Assembly (NCBI RefSeq): GCF_963678975.1
Contig: NC_089276.1
Coordinates: 32,797,716 to 32,861,715 of the forward strand
Origin: Dysidea avara
Lineage: Eukaryota > Porifera > Demospongiae > Dictyoceratida > Dysideidae
Direction of reading: 5' to 3'
Length of the DNA stretch: 64,000 nt
The translations under genes were made by a program, and so were the position numbers. Every line of letters starts with the position of its first letter. Positions within the stretch are counted from its first letter, which is position 1. Below, one piece after another: positions 46,075 through 56,756 of the stretch. The notes under the pieces are model-generated. The model was not told where the DNA came from and made no database searches. It saw only the letters and a list, made by a program, of their open reading frames with translations.

Positions 46075-47520
46075 GTTTATTAGCAATACATATACAAAAT
46101 TTGTGTTGCTGCATACATATTTTACAAAAAAAAAACTATGAATCAATGTATTGTACAGCCAGTTTGTAGACTTAGCTAGGCTAAATGCTTTGTTACAAGT
46201 GGTGTTGAGTCAGCACAGATTGAATTATCAACTAGCTATTGCTAAAGTTTCTCTTGTGAATAGCAATAGATCAAAACTTACTCTCGAACTTTCCGTGTGC
46301 AGAACACTTTTATCACGTGACTTTCATTCCACTTTCTCCAGCCACTGCATCTCTACAGATTATAACCACGAAATGGCCATCTTATACTTAATATCGTACC
46401 TCCACTTCGCAAACATTACTTTCTTTTCTTCTCTTGGAAGGCGCCACTCGTGTAGTCAGTGTAGTGATCGCTTCTTCACAACATCAACAGTAACCCACAA
46501 TCGATAATTTGGGTAAATACGAGGTGCAGTGCTCTAGCTTATGCATGCGCATCGAGTCGATGCTTCGACGGGATCGAGACTTCACGTAGTGATTAAATAG
46601 CTTCGGTAAGGAAAGATAACGATACGACAATAATAATAACTATAATAATACATGTTATAAAGACTAATAATAAAGAATTACAGTTGTAAAAAACTTTGAT
46701 CGGCACAAATGGCCGACCAACGGCTTCATTGATCGGTCAACAGCATCACTTGGTCGGAAAATGGCCGAGGGCCGACCGTTATATTGTACTCTGATAAAGT
46801 TACTGCACAGCATGGGATCTCCTGCGTATAGATGTCTATGGATTCAAAGCTTTCTGTGAATATCTTTCTGAAAGATAGCATGGCTACTTTATTGCACTAC
46901 TGAGGATTTCAGGTTCAGCAGTAGAAAGTTGTTTAGCCAGTTTAAACATAGTGCTGGTGGAAAGCTGGATGCCTGTAACTATGCAACTGTTAGATGCGCA
47001 CACTTGGTGAAGCAGAGTGCAGTTGGACATCACAGTGGGACTGGATACCGGGACCAGATACTAAGCTGTATGGAAATACTCCTTCAAGTATGGTACCACA
47101 TGAGTTGATCAATTGTTTTTCCAAATGTTTGTAAAATTCTATTTTCCCTTGTAAAATTGTTTGTTGTGTTTTCGTTTTATTTCCATTTAATACATCTATT
47201 AACATACATTATTTTATTTATCTACTTTACTAGACAATTTAGTGTGATCACTCAACAAACTAGTGAGCAAGTTACATCTACTGTGGATGCCATTCCTTTC
47301 TTTGCAGGGCCTCTTTGCAGCAAACTCTTGCTTCATAGCTGACAGGATCCTTGTGTTACAAAGCTTTATTCCTTGTCAATTCTTCAAATATGTTGTTGCA
47401 CATTCACTGTCAAGGATGCAGTCAGGTATCCTTAATTTGTTTCAATGCTGTAACAAACATTTCCTTGTACGTTGGCCATTTCAGTTCATCATGAGCAGTC
47501 TAATAAACAAAACGATATGG

Positions 47521-48474
47521 CTACAGTAGACAGCAGTTACGGCATACCTTGATCAAATTATTTCCATGTTTATTAAAACTTTCTATATTTACAAACTTCT
47601 TTAAATCTGCGTCTAATTTTTGTAGCAATGGTATAAACATCTTGTGCGGAAAGTACATGAAACCACGGTCTTGGTATTGCAAATACTTGGGAATATCTAA
47701 TTCATCCTTTGTGTTTATGGCTTGTAACATACTAATTTCAATAGGCATCAAGTTTTTGTTACTTGCAGTACGTATTTGTTTGTAACGATGATGAAGCATC
47801 TCACAAAGAGCTCCTCCTCCAAAATGATAGTAAACACCATCTTCAGCAGTGGGAACTACAGTGCTACTGCCTGTTCCTTTAGTTTGGTTTGTTTGAAATA
47901 ATGCCACGTGTTCCAGGAGTGAATTATACACAGCCAACAAAAAGGACATCATTACTGGCTTACCAGCTGCAACAGACACACAGCGTTCCTTGCAAAAGTC
48001 TATCCATTTCTGTCTGAGCTCCATTAACAATGGATGGGCACTGTCATCAAAATCGATAACTGCTAAAGAGTACTGCTCTTCTAGCAGAAACGCACTACAA
48101 TATGACAACCACTTAGGTTGAAACTGAAGCAGGTAATTCTCCACTTTTTTCCATTTAACATGCAATTCCACGAATGTATCACAATAAAACTCTGCTAATT
48201 CTTGGGGTAACTGCTTCGCCGAACACAATTTATCTACCATACTTAAGTGTGTACTATCCGAGTCAAACTCTTCTCCTATTCAAGCAACTGCTTCAAGACC
48301 AAGAATGTTAGTATCAATCAAATTCAAAGAACCTTGTAACATTTCTCTGGTTTTCTTATTCATTACTTTTCTCTGTCGTTTCTTTTTTGGTTGCTTCACT
48401 TCGGCAATTTCATTCGATGTTTTGTGGCTCCTTTTCCTTGAATTTGTTTCCATTATTTTTGGGTCACGAGACAC
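47521..48474 (-). pseudogene. Uncharacterised protein of about 317 codons split by one in-frame TGA
   Basis: A basic, NLS-like N-terminus (KQPKKKRQRKVMNKKTRE) from ATG at 48450 or 48474 runs to a TGA at 48282-48280. Thirteen codons later the same frame resumes at ATG 48240 and reads 239 residues to 47521. Landmarks are QFQPKWLSYCSAFLLEEQYS, GVYYHFGGGALCEMLHHRYK, LQAINTKDELDIPKYL and DRGFMYFPHKMFIPLLQKLD. I recognise the style (a YxxFGGxxLCxMLxxRYKxI motif) from sponge-type gene families linked to mobile DNA, but not a function. It lies just beyond the 3' end of the transposase pseudogene, on the opposite strand. It is either a recently disabled gene or part of a mobile element. Confidence 0.55.
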
Positions 48475-49369
48475 CCACAGACGTCACAGCTGCAGTTTAG
48501 TATTTATACTGCATATCCATGGCCTCATAAGTGCTCAATTTACCCTTTGATTTTGTTAACACGTCTGGCCAGAAGCCATCCGTTCTACACCCTCATTTTA
48601 AACATGCTTATTGAGCATTGGATACTCTCCCTCCCACTAGTATTAACTCTTGGAAATACATAGTTGGTTAATTTCAGATGAGTTAACTAGCTACATGGCA
48701 GCTAGTTTGTAGAAGTAGAACAACATCAACTCATTTCACTGGATAAAAGTGCAAAGCAAACCTGATTGCTCTGTTAGAGTGGAAGGTGGAACTGCTCCAT
48801 TGCAGTTTTTTTGCAGGACTAAATTATCTTTAAATAAACGTTCCTCACTTTCACCAAAGCAGCTGCTTTGGTTGCCTCAATATAGCTATGTCACTGCTGA
48901 AATTCTACTTCCTTTTTACATTAATAATTTTTCAATTGTACTAGTTTGTTAACATTAAATTTGTTGTAGCATAGCTATGATATACAAGTGTGGCTGTGAA
49001 TGTTGATCTCACTGCTTATCGTGAGTGAGCTACACAACAGATTGAGTGGCATGGTTCCATGTCTTGTATTCTGCAGCTGATCATTAAGGGGTGTGGTCAC
49101 CATGCTCTGATAACTAGGTTATCATGAGAGGGCGTGGTGGCATGTTTTGATTGTTTAAGAATGTGGTCACGATTATTTTTTATACATAAGTGCAGCTACA
49201 GGTATCTACTCCCTTGTACAGTGTAGAGTAACCACTTCAAATATTACCACTTCAGTAGTAGTGTTCCACATGTAGACAATGCAATGGACACCAACATTGA
49301 CTAGCAAATTGTCTCCACAACTATCTTTGAACATGACACATTTCAAGCTCTTAACTCACTTAACCCCTG
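48475..49369. other. Non-coding stretch
   Basis: No gene is seen. It has a variant of the dispersed motif (ttgctctgttagagtgg, about 48764) and GGGCGTGGTC-type words near 49088-49175. Confidence 0.4.
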
Positions 49370-49680
49370 TAGAGCTGTGGGAATAGATGATATTGGACCT
49401 AAAGCCCTGAAGGGCTGTGCTATATCGGTTTACAAACCTTACTATTTTCGACAACATACTTTACCTTAAAGAATGGTGCATAAATTGCATTGTCCTGGTT
49501 TTCAAGTCCGGTGACAAAACATCAATTGATATCAGCCGATATTATTATGCAATTCATCAAAAGTGATGAGCAACTGATTTATGACAAAATTATAGGACAC
49601 GTCCACAAAAACCTTTCTTGTTCACAATTTGGTTTCCTGAAAAACAGTTCGGTTATCCAACAACTTCTTATTGTTTTTAA

Positions 49681-51062
49681 TCAAGACACACGGTAGTGTG
49701 TCGTGCGGCCAAGAAAGCCGGCGACCACACCGTGAGTATATTTATAGGAAAAGAAAGAAAACAGCTTTTTCATGTGTGCATACCTCCATGGCACCTTCTC
49801 CAAAGCACACCATTTTTGCATTACAGCTGTCCCCCAGGTAGGGTACACCATACAGAAAATTTGATTAAATTCGCAACAGCCATTTGTGAGATATGGGTGT
49901 TCAAAATTTTGTTTTAATTTCTTCATTTTTTTCTTCTTCTTATGCCGTACGGGGGCTACGGGGGCTTCGATTTCTTTTCGCGCACTTTGCAAAAATTGCT
50001 ATAAAATGCAAACGTGTAACTTGATTGCCACGATCTTTGGCACAAATGAAGAGCGTGTGATAGTGGATTCAAGTGCTAAGTTTGTTGTGAATCTGAGTAA
50101 TATTCAAGGAGTTATGAGTATTTATTCACGTAAAAAAAGATCAAACTTCTGTCACGGCTACAGGGTAAACCAAGTACAGAAATAACTTGAAAATTGGTGT
50201 ATAGATAGACTGATTATCGTAGCAGTGCCATTTGATAGTTTGAATAGCAATAGAGTTACAGCGACAACATTATAAAGCAAAAACTAAGCATGTGTAAAAT
50301 CGTGGGATCAAGATACTCTAATTGAACAGTCACTGTGGGGTAATAAAGGTGTGCAAAAAAATGTCGAAAAAAATCACAGAGTTCGAACCAGGGACCTTCA
50401 TACTTAACACCTGCATCCTTAACCACTGAACCACTGCTACCTTGGCTGATCACCTCACTTAATTTCTGCTTTATAAATGAAATTTCTAGTTAAAATCTGC
50501 TCATAGTCAAACGTTTGTAATTTCATAGATCTACTAATAGAAGTAATAGATTATTCTAGAACATTCTGTGTATGTTCTATTAGAAGTCCTCAAAAAAATG
50601 TGCATTCTATTAGAGTATTACAATAATATTATCAAAATTGAATTAAATCATGCAATGAAATACATTTATAAGTCTGTCTTCAATAATCATCATTGTATCT
50701 ACATAGAAAAGAAGAAATGTGAGTGAAAACAAACCTCAAAGTCAGTCATAGGCTGGTTTTGGGGCCTTATAAGGCACAAAAAGGAGTGAAATCCACACAA
50801 AAACAGCCAAGCTGTGGAAAATGATGCGGCCTTAAAATACCTGGGTGAAAAAAGTTGTGAAATCAAAGGTGGCGGCCAAGAAATGGCTGCAATGATGTTA
50901 ATGCTAATAAATTTTAACAATGCACACAGCCATTATTAAAATTTTTAGCATTAACATCATTGGAGCCATTTCTTGGCCGCCACCTTTGATTTCACAACTG
51001 TTTTCACCCAGGCATTTTAAGGCCGCACCATTTTTTCACAACTTGGCTGTTTTTGTGTGGAT
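49681..51062. mobile_element. Foldback element FB, copy 2 (about 1.4 kb)
   Basis: Same start as copy 1 (tcaagacacacggtagtgtg), the same 'ctacagggtaaacc' phrase (50159), the motif ACTCTAATTGAACAGTCAC (about 50315), the small hairpin (about 50733-50760) and a terminal long inverted repeat (50790-51062). It lacks the minisatellite but contains a tRNA-like segment. It lies within a LINE reading frame. Confidence 0.75.
50376..50441 (-). tRNA. Degenerate tRNA-like sequence (SINE head or tRNA pseudogene)
   Basis: On the minus strand, TGGTTCAGTGG fits the A box and GGTTCGAACTC the B box, 34 bases apart as in tRNAs. The T stem and acceptor stem do not pair, so it is not a working tRNA. It is followed by T runs. 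Most likely a tRNA-derived SINE remnant inside the foldback element. Confidence 0.5.
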
Positions 51063-51199
51063 AGCATTATAAATACTCCACAACAAAATTATATAACTTT
51101 CAAAAGAAATTCGATAGTGTATTTCATAATCAGCTTCTTTTAAAATTAAAGTTAATTGGTGTTATTGGATCTATGGCTATAGTTCCAATACTATTTGTG

Positions 51200-52011
51200 A
51201 CCATCTCAGCAAAAACCTGACTTGTTCACACAAGCATGCATATTGAGAAAAACAAAAAATTAAAAACAATTCATAAAATTATGCATGCTACAAAGAAAAA
51301 TTTTGCAAGTTTTTATTGGGCCATTACTCAAAGAAGGAAAACTCAAATTGATTAAAACTATGCACCATCTTATTCGCCTGCTCATGGAGAGTGAAAATCT
51401 TTGTTTCATTTCTATATAATAACTCAAGCTTGTTTCAGTACTTCTTATTAGTGCAATATAATTATTCTAGTTGATCCCTACTCTAGTTTAAAATTTCTAT
51501 TTTTCTTATACTTTTTTGTGTTCTTTTATAGAACTGGTGATCAATCTACGTAACTAATTTGTTTCATAAAGATGAATTGATGTAGCTATGGGAAGTAAAT
51601 CAAAGAAGACGCCATCAATTTTTTTTGTTGAATAATTTTGTACATATAGATTTGTGTACTTGCATTGTACAACAAATGATCTATATATCTTATGGTTTAA
51701 GACAAGTTTACAGGAAATAAAATGGAGTCTAGACACAGGGGTACTAAGAAGCTTTAAAGTAGCTGGAACCCTGGCAAGGCAAACACACACACACAAAAGA
51801 AACAAAACACACAAATACAGTCATCAATTATTAGTTAATTTAATTAGTTTAACAGATCTGACATATTCCACAGTTCTGAGGAGTGAGCAGGTTTCAAAAT
51901 AACGTGTGGTCATTAGTCATTTTCCATGCAAATTATAGCCATGACTACCCAATAAAAAAATTGTGCGGTTATGACTGTCACTCAAAAATTATAACCTTGT
52001 AAACGCCCTGC
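51200..52011. other. Non-coding stretch
   Basis: About 51425-51500 is a diverged copy of one arm of the palindrome at 59520-59771. Otherwise AT-rich sequence with no gene seen. Confidence 0.4.
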
Positions 52012-55000
52012 ATGATGAACCGTAACCACGCAAGTAGCCGTATGTCGCATACTCCGGATGATAGTAGAGACGATGATGACAACGACGATGAAGATAATGA
52101 ACAAGGAGCTAGAAAGCACATTATTCAGTTTGACACATTTAAGAAGTGGCAAAGAGACTTTGATAAAAACTCAAATCCCTCACATGATTGGACTGCATAA
52201 CTCAGACACATGTCAGCAAGAAGACAGTAGTGGCACTACGATGTTCAGTGTGTTGTAGATTTAAGTAACAAATAGAAAGTTCGAGAAATCTTAGCAATAA
52301 GTGGATAGTGGGAGCCGACTCACTGCATACCGGCAACATACATGACCATGCCAAAACCATACAACACTGCACAGCTATGAGTCTGTTGGAGAAGGAGCAC
52401 ACCATCGCAAGAGGAGACGGCTCATCCACCTATGCTCCCATTGCTAGAGCTATTGAAAAGATACCTGTCACTGAAAGTACTAGACTAAGGCAGAAATTTG
52501 ACATAGCTTATCTAGTAGCTATTGAAAAGCTGTCGTATTTGAAATACCCAAGTATTTGTGAACTAGAGAAGAAACATGGAGTATACATTGGAGTGGCTTA
52601 TACAAATGAGAGATCTGGAAGGGTATTTGTACACTATATTGCAGAAGCAAGGAGAAGGGAAATAGTTGATATGATTAACCACACAAAGTTCTTCTCTATT
52701 TGCTAGATGGCTCCACAGACAAAGGTAATATTGACAATAATGCAATATTGTTGAAATATTGTGATACTGATGGTCATGATGAAAAACTTCACACCAGAAC
52801 TGTGTACTTTAAATTGATCACATCAAAATCTGTTACAGCAGAAGGACTTTTTGATGTGGTACAGAAATGTTTAAATGGCCAAGGAATATAGTCAGTTGAT
52901 ATTGAAAATTGTCAAAATTTGTTGGTATTGGAACGGATGGAGCATTAGCAGATATTGCTAATGCCGGATTGAAAGGTATAATTGAAAAAAAAAACTTGAT
53001 TGGGTTTACTGGATGTGGTGTTTAGCCCACCGCTAAGAGCTGGCCATAAAAAATGCTCTGAGTGTACCTATTTTGATTCAATAGATGACATGCTATAAAA
53101 GTTATATTATCCCTATGAAAAATCTCCCCAAAAAAGCCGTGAATTGATGGACATAATCAATGAATTAAAGAAATTTCAAACTTTTGATGACAGTGGTATA
53201 AAGCCGATTAGAGCTAACGGGACAAGGTGGGTAACACACAAGCTTTGTGCAATGAAATGAGTCCTTTCTAAGTACAGTGCTTATACCCACCACCTTGCAG
53301 CTTTATCTGTAGACCCAGCTGTAAAAGGTACTGACCGGGCAAAGTTGAAAGGGTATTATTTACAGTGGACTGATGCAAAGTATGTTCTAGGATGTGCATT
53401 GTTTATTGATATCCTGATACCATGCAGTATTTTCTCTAAAGTAATGCAAAATGATGAGAAAGATATATTAGGGGCACTTATGAATCTATTGAAAACCCTA
53501 CGTGAAACAGAAAATCTTGCTTCTAAACCTCTGGAACAATGGTCAACCTACAGTCCAACACTCAAAAAGTTTACAAATGAGGATAATAAAGTTTTGTACC
53601 AGTCAAAAAAAGTAAAATATTTCACACAAGTGAAAGAACATTACTTGACTCACTATGAAGATGTCTGCAGAAAAGTTAGTGACTGCATAAAATCAATACT
53701 AGGCTGGTCAGATCTTACCCTTATGAGGGACATTATAGTGGTTCTAAATACTCTGGGCTGGGAAAGGTTAATACAAGAAAACAGTCCTTTACATGAAATA
53801 GACAGGCTTGTAACAAGGTTTAAAATCCCACTTGAAAGTGCTGGATGTACAACAGAGGAAATTCACAAAGAGTTTCAAGACATGATAGAATATGTAGGCA
53901 ATTTTATACCACTTTCCACTATGGATTACAGCAGTGTTTGATGAAGACTGTTTCATAGCCCAAATAAGACAGACTGGGTAAATGCTTTGACTCTAGCTGA
54001 ATTTTTGTTCTCTATACTTGCGTCCAATGGCAAAGTTGAAAGAGTATTTTCAACTTGTAATGTCATTAAAATTGAAAATAGATCTTTACTGTCAAATGAG
54101 TCACTGGATGACCTTTTGCTACTTAAAACTGACAAAGTTCCGCTAAGCAACTTCAATCCAGATAGAGCAATTGAATGGGTGTAACTAATCACTGGACTGG
54201 ACTACCGGACTGGAACACTGGACTGGACTACTGGACTGACATATTTTTGGTTTTTACACATTCTGAGGTTGGTTTTATTGAGTCTTGCTAGCTAAGGACC
54301 TTCAGAAAACTTGCAGTCTGCCACTAAAATGATCAGTGTGAGAAGTGGAGTAAGCAAAAACTGACTTCTCATTACTTCTTATACACTTCTTAATATTGTG
54401 TTTCGGAGATTGTAATATATAGCAATAGCTAACCAAAATCACACTGTACTATATTTGTGCTACCTATGATACACTGTATCCTTGAACTAAATAAGCTCAG
54501 ATCCCTGGGACACAACCTATCCTTCCTATTGTAGCTAAATTCATTCCTACATGCAATATACAAACTCATTGCAAACTGTAGGGGTTTTTTCTGCTGTCAT
54601 GATTAGTTCTTACATGTGCTGGTTGGCGTACTATAATACGTGACTAAATATATTGGCATTGTACAAGCTTGCCACTATCTTCAAGACGTTATCGTTGGTT
54701 AACCATAACTAGCACATTCTCTGCAGCATACTGATAAGGAGTATAGGTATATGTACTGTAGAAGAACACAATAAGTAGTGAAATCACTAGAAGTCAGTTT
54801 TTGCTTACTCCACTCTTCACACTGTTCATTTTAGTAGCAGATTGCAAGTTTTCTGTAGGCCCTTAGCTAGCAAGACTCAATAAAACCAACCTCAGAATGT
54901 TTAAAAACCAAAAATATGTCAGTCCAGTAGTCCAGTCCAGTGTTCCAGTCCAGTGATTAGTTACACCCCAATTGAATTATGGTGGAGCGATAAAAACTAG

Positions 55001-55190
55001 AAGACCAAATCAACATAAAAGGAAACTATATAAGAAACAGCACAAAGTCCAAACTAAAGACAAAGTTATTACACTAGACAGTGATCATGGTGATGTAGAG
55101 CAAAACTCGGATAACTCTGGGTCGTCTTCAGGTGAAGATGATACAGGCTCTGACTTGCTAGAAGAATGGGATCATCTGCTTTCTTCATGA
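52012..55190 (+). pseudogene. hAT-like transposase (KIAA1586/ZNF862-like), frame-broken and carrying an insertion
   Basis: Ordered fragments: an acidic N-terminus with FDTFKKWQRDFD (52012-52200); LRQKFDIAYLVAIEKLSYLK and AEARRREIVDMINHTKFFSI (52308-52706); LDGSTDKGNIDNNAILLKYC (52700-52891); GTDGALADIANAGLKGII (about 52930); a 198-residue block (53345-53941); and the hAT dimerisation block EFLFSILASNGKVERVFSTC with SLLSNESLDDLLLL (53987-54184). The C-terminus AIE|LWWSDK then TRRPNQHKRKLYKKQHK continues at 54969-55190 on the far side of a 792-bp insertion. Order and motifs match the hAT-derived KIAA1586/ZNF862 proteins. Several frameshifts and stops, including an extra A in the run after WWSDK, make it non-functional. 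Confidence 0.85.
54177..54968. mobile_element. 792-bp foldback DNA element with 9-bp target-site duplication
   Basis: Ends GGGTGTAACTAATCACTGG and its complement; inverted arms extend about 200 bp each (54177-54385 and about 54780-54968), with variable numbers of 'ctggactggact' units near the tips. It is flanked by CAATTGAAT at 54168-54176 and 54969-54977. A 9-bp duplication with long arms suggests Mutator-type (MULE) foldback elements; an 8-bp reading would suggest hAT. It interrupts the hAT transposase frame between AIE and LWWSDK. Confidence 0.92.
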
Positions 55191-55636
55191 AACTACCTAG
55201 TGTGCATTTTTACCTGTATAACATGTTATGTTTACTTAATGTATTGTTTCCTGACTTGTATCAGTATGTGTACTAAGTAATTGTAAGAACTATTTGTAAA
55301 ACAGATAAAAGGTGGAATTCAATATTGTGGCTTGATTTTCAAAAACAAATTACTGGAGATCCATAACTCCAGCTCCTGCATGCTGACCATGGTTCAGTGC
55401 AATCTATGTGGATGGCCACACATATGTTTTTGGTTATTTTGAACCCTGGTGAGTACTGAAAATTATATATGAGCAGGATATTGCAATTCTGGCAGCTTGA
55501 TCAAACAATGGCTTAATAGCTCTGGATGGTAACTTGCATGCACGAGATACACTGGTTAGCGTCACAGGTGTAAAGTGCCCCTAGGCAATCAATCTCAATT
55601 GTAACAAGCTGGGCATCCAGCTGCAGGCCAGTACAT

Positions 55637-56192
55637 CAGTGTTAATAGAATGAAATACCTTAGCAGGCCTAAGAACTTACACAGCAAAGCAGTGTGTTAA
55701 GAAACAAAAGCGATTAAATCATGCCAACTAATCAGCATGTCCCTGTTCTACTTTGCTAAGAATGAGTTCTTATCCACCTGTTGTCTGGAACAGTCAGTTA
55801 ACTCAAACACACAAGAAACAAACAATTAACAGTGTTCATAGAATGAAACACCTTAGTACAAAGAACTTACACAGCAAAGCAGTGCATTAAGAAACGTAAG
55901 AGATTAAACTGTGACAACTAATCAGCACGTGCTGTTCTACTTTGTTAAGAATGAGCTTTTATCCACCCGTATCAGTTGAACTCAAACACATGAGAGACAA
56001 ACAATTAACAGTGTTCATTATGGACTCTTGATAGAATGAAATGCTTCACAGCAAAGCAGTGTGCTAAGAAATGCAAGCTATTAAACCGTGCCAACTAATC
56101 AGCCTGTTCTACTTTGCTAAAAATGAGTTCTTATCCTACACCCATCATCTGGAACAATCAGTGAACTCAAACACAAGAGAAACAAACATACC
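55637..56192. repeat. Three tandem copies of about 180-190 bp
   Basis: Units begin near cagtgtt.atagaatgaaa at 55637, 55830 and 56009. They share 'acagcaaagcagtg' and 'ctactttgctaagaatgag'. Diverged and non-coding. Confidence 0.8.
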
Positions 56193-56269
56193 AACCTGCA
56201 CAGAATGTCAAACAGCGCATACTAAATAAATTATTAACAGGAAGCCACCAATGTGCTATCACATATAAA

Positions 56270-56480
56270 CTATAAATGAACACCTTGTGTTGTTGAACTG
56301 GGGACAAAGAAAGTCCATGATGTGTGTACTGTACATACTGTGGTTAGTGAAAAGGCACATCTCGTGACGAAGCGACGTCAAACAGTGAATAAATCAAGCC
56401 TGTAGCTATATCCATTGTTGAGTTATGCTTGACTGAAGGCATCAGTTCGTCAGAACAAAATTCTGTTAAATATAAAATTT
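56270..56480 (+). repeat. Interspersed repeat family, one copy
   Basis: Shares the 'catgatgtgtgtactgtacatactg' region and the 'gaaggcatca' end with copies at about 3170-3660 and 4560-5100 (minus), and at 16350-16870, 19200-19700 and 59815-60290 (plus). Longer copies also hold 'ctggtgaaccag...cacatcaaaagaa'. No conserved ORF. Confidence 0.6.
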
Positions 56481-56756
56481 TTAAAATTCCATAGAAACCT
56501 TGTGGAAGGGTTTGGCGTTTGTCTGAAGACATTTTTGTACTTGGTTGTGCCTAGCCAATACTGCCAAGTTAGCATGAACTGCCAAGTTAGCATGAGGGAA
56601 ATTGAGGCTGGTTTTAGGGTGAAATTTTTGGCTGGAAAAGCCCATTTCTGCATGATCCCTACTATACAGTACTACTGTATGTATGATACAACACAGATGA
56701 GGTGTAACAATTATGTGATCAAGATTTGCTAATAAAAACAATTACTTGCCATGCTA

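Larger units (their letters stand above)
40400..47065 (+). pseudogene. Broken transposase gene (P-element/THAP9-like suspected) interrupted by at least three elements
   Basis: Fragments read in order on the plus strand. Examples are PPFGYVSRVRTTLQEDGSYK (40640s), CKRLCSNREWQLNR (about 41000), SRARLMYMSLASQLKRKQNA (about 41075-41135), LMWNSRSQNLTGLAITSKDM (about 41830-41890), DIVGPYFTRAESVDCKFVLT (about 41993-42050) and EIKPWFINPYSPPDLIFWMI (to about 42270). After a foldback insertion comes LKNMINPLFSSKSGGTKLFQ (about 44238-44300), then VWTKLNVSPAKIMQ. After a piggyBac MITE comes FAHTSNTQKAFLSLQSK, and after a further insertion AWDLLRIDVYGFKAFCEYLS and SGSAVESCFSQFKHSAGG (to about 46960). Many frameshifts and stops. 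It belongs to a transposase family I recall as abundant in sponges; the superfamily name is a guess. Probable ancestral introns lie at 42285 and 44237. Confidence 0.7.
49370..51200 (+). pseudogene. CR1/Jockey-like LINE reverse transcriptase fragment, split by foldback copy 2
   Basis: Left part (to 49680): VFKSGDKTS in one frame, then LIYDKIIGHVHKNLSCSQFG and FLKNSSVIQQLLIVFNQ, matching fingers/palm RT blocks. Right part (about 51097-51200): NFQKKFDSVFHNQLLLKLKL, the FSKAFDSVxHxxLLxKL block that normally follows about 20 residues later. The split is caused by the element at 49681-51062. The C-terminal RT is missing. Confidence 0.7.

Noticed and set aside
46151-46507. 118-residue plus-strand ORF
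   Set aside because: No recognisable domain or codon pattern; it lies in repeat-rich insertion sequence within the transposase relic.
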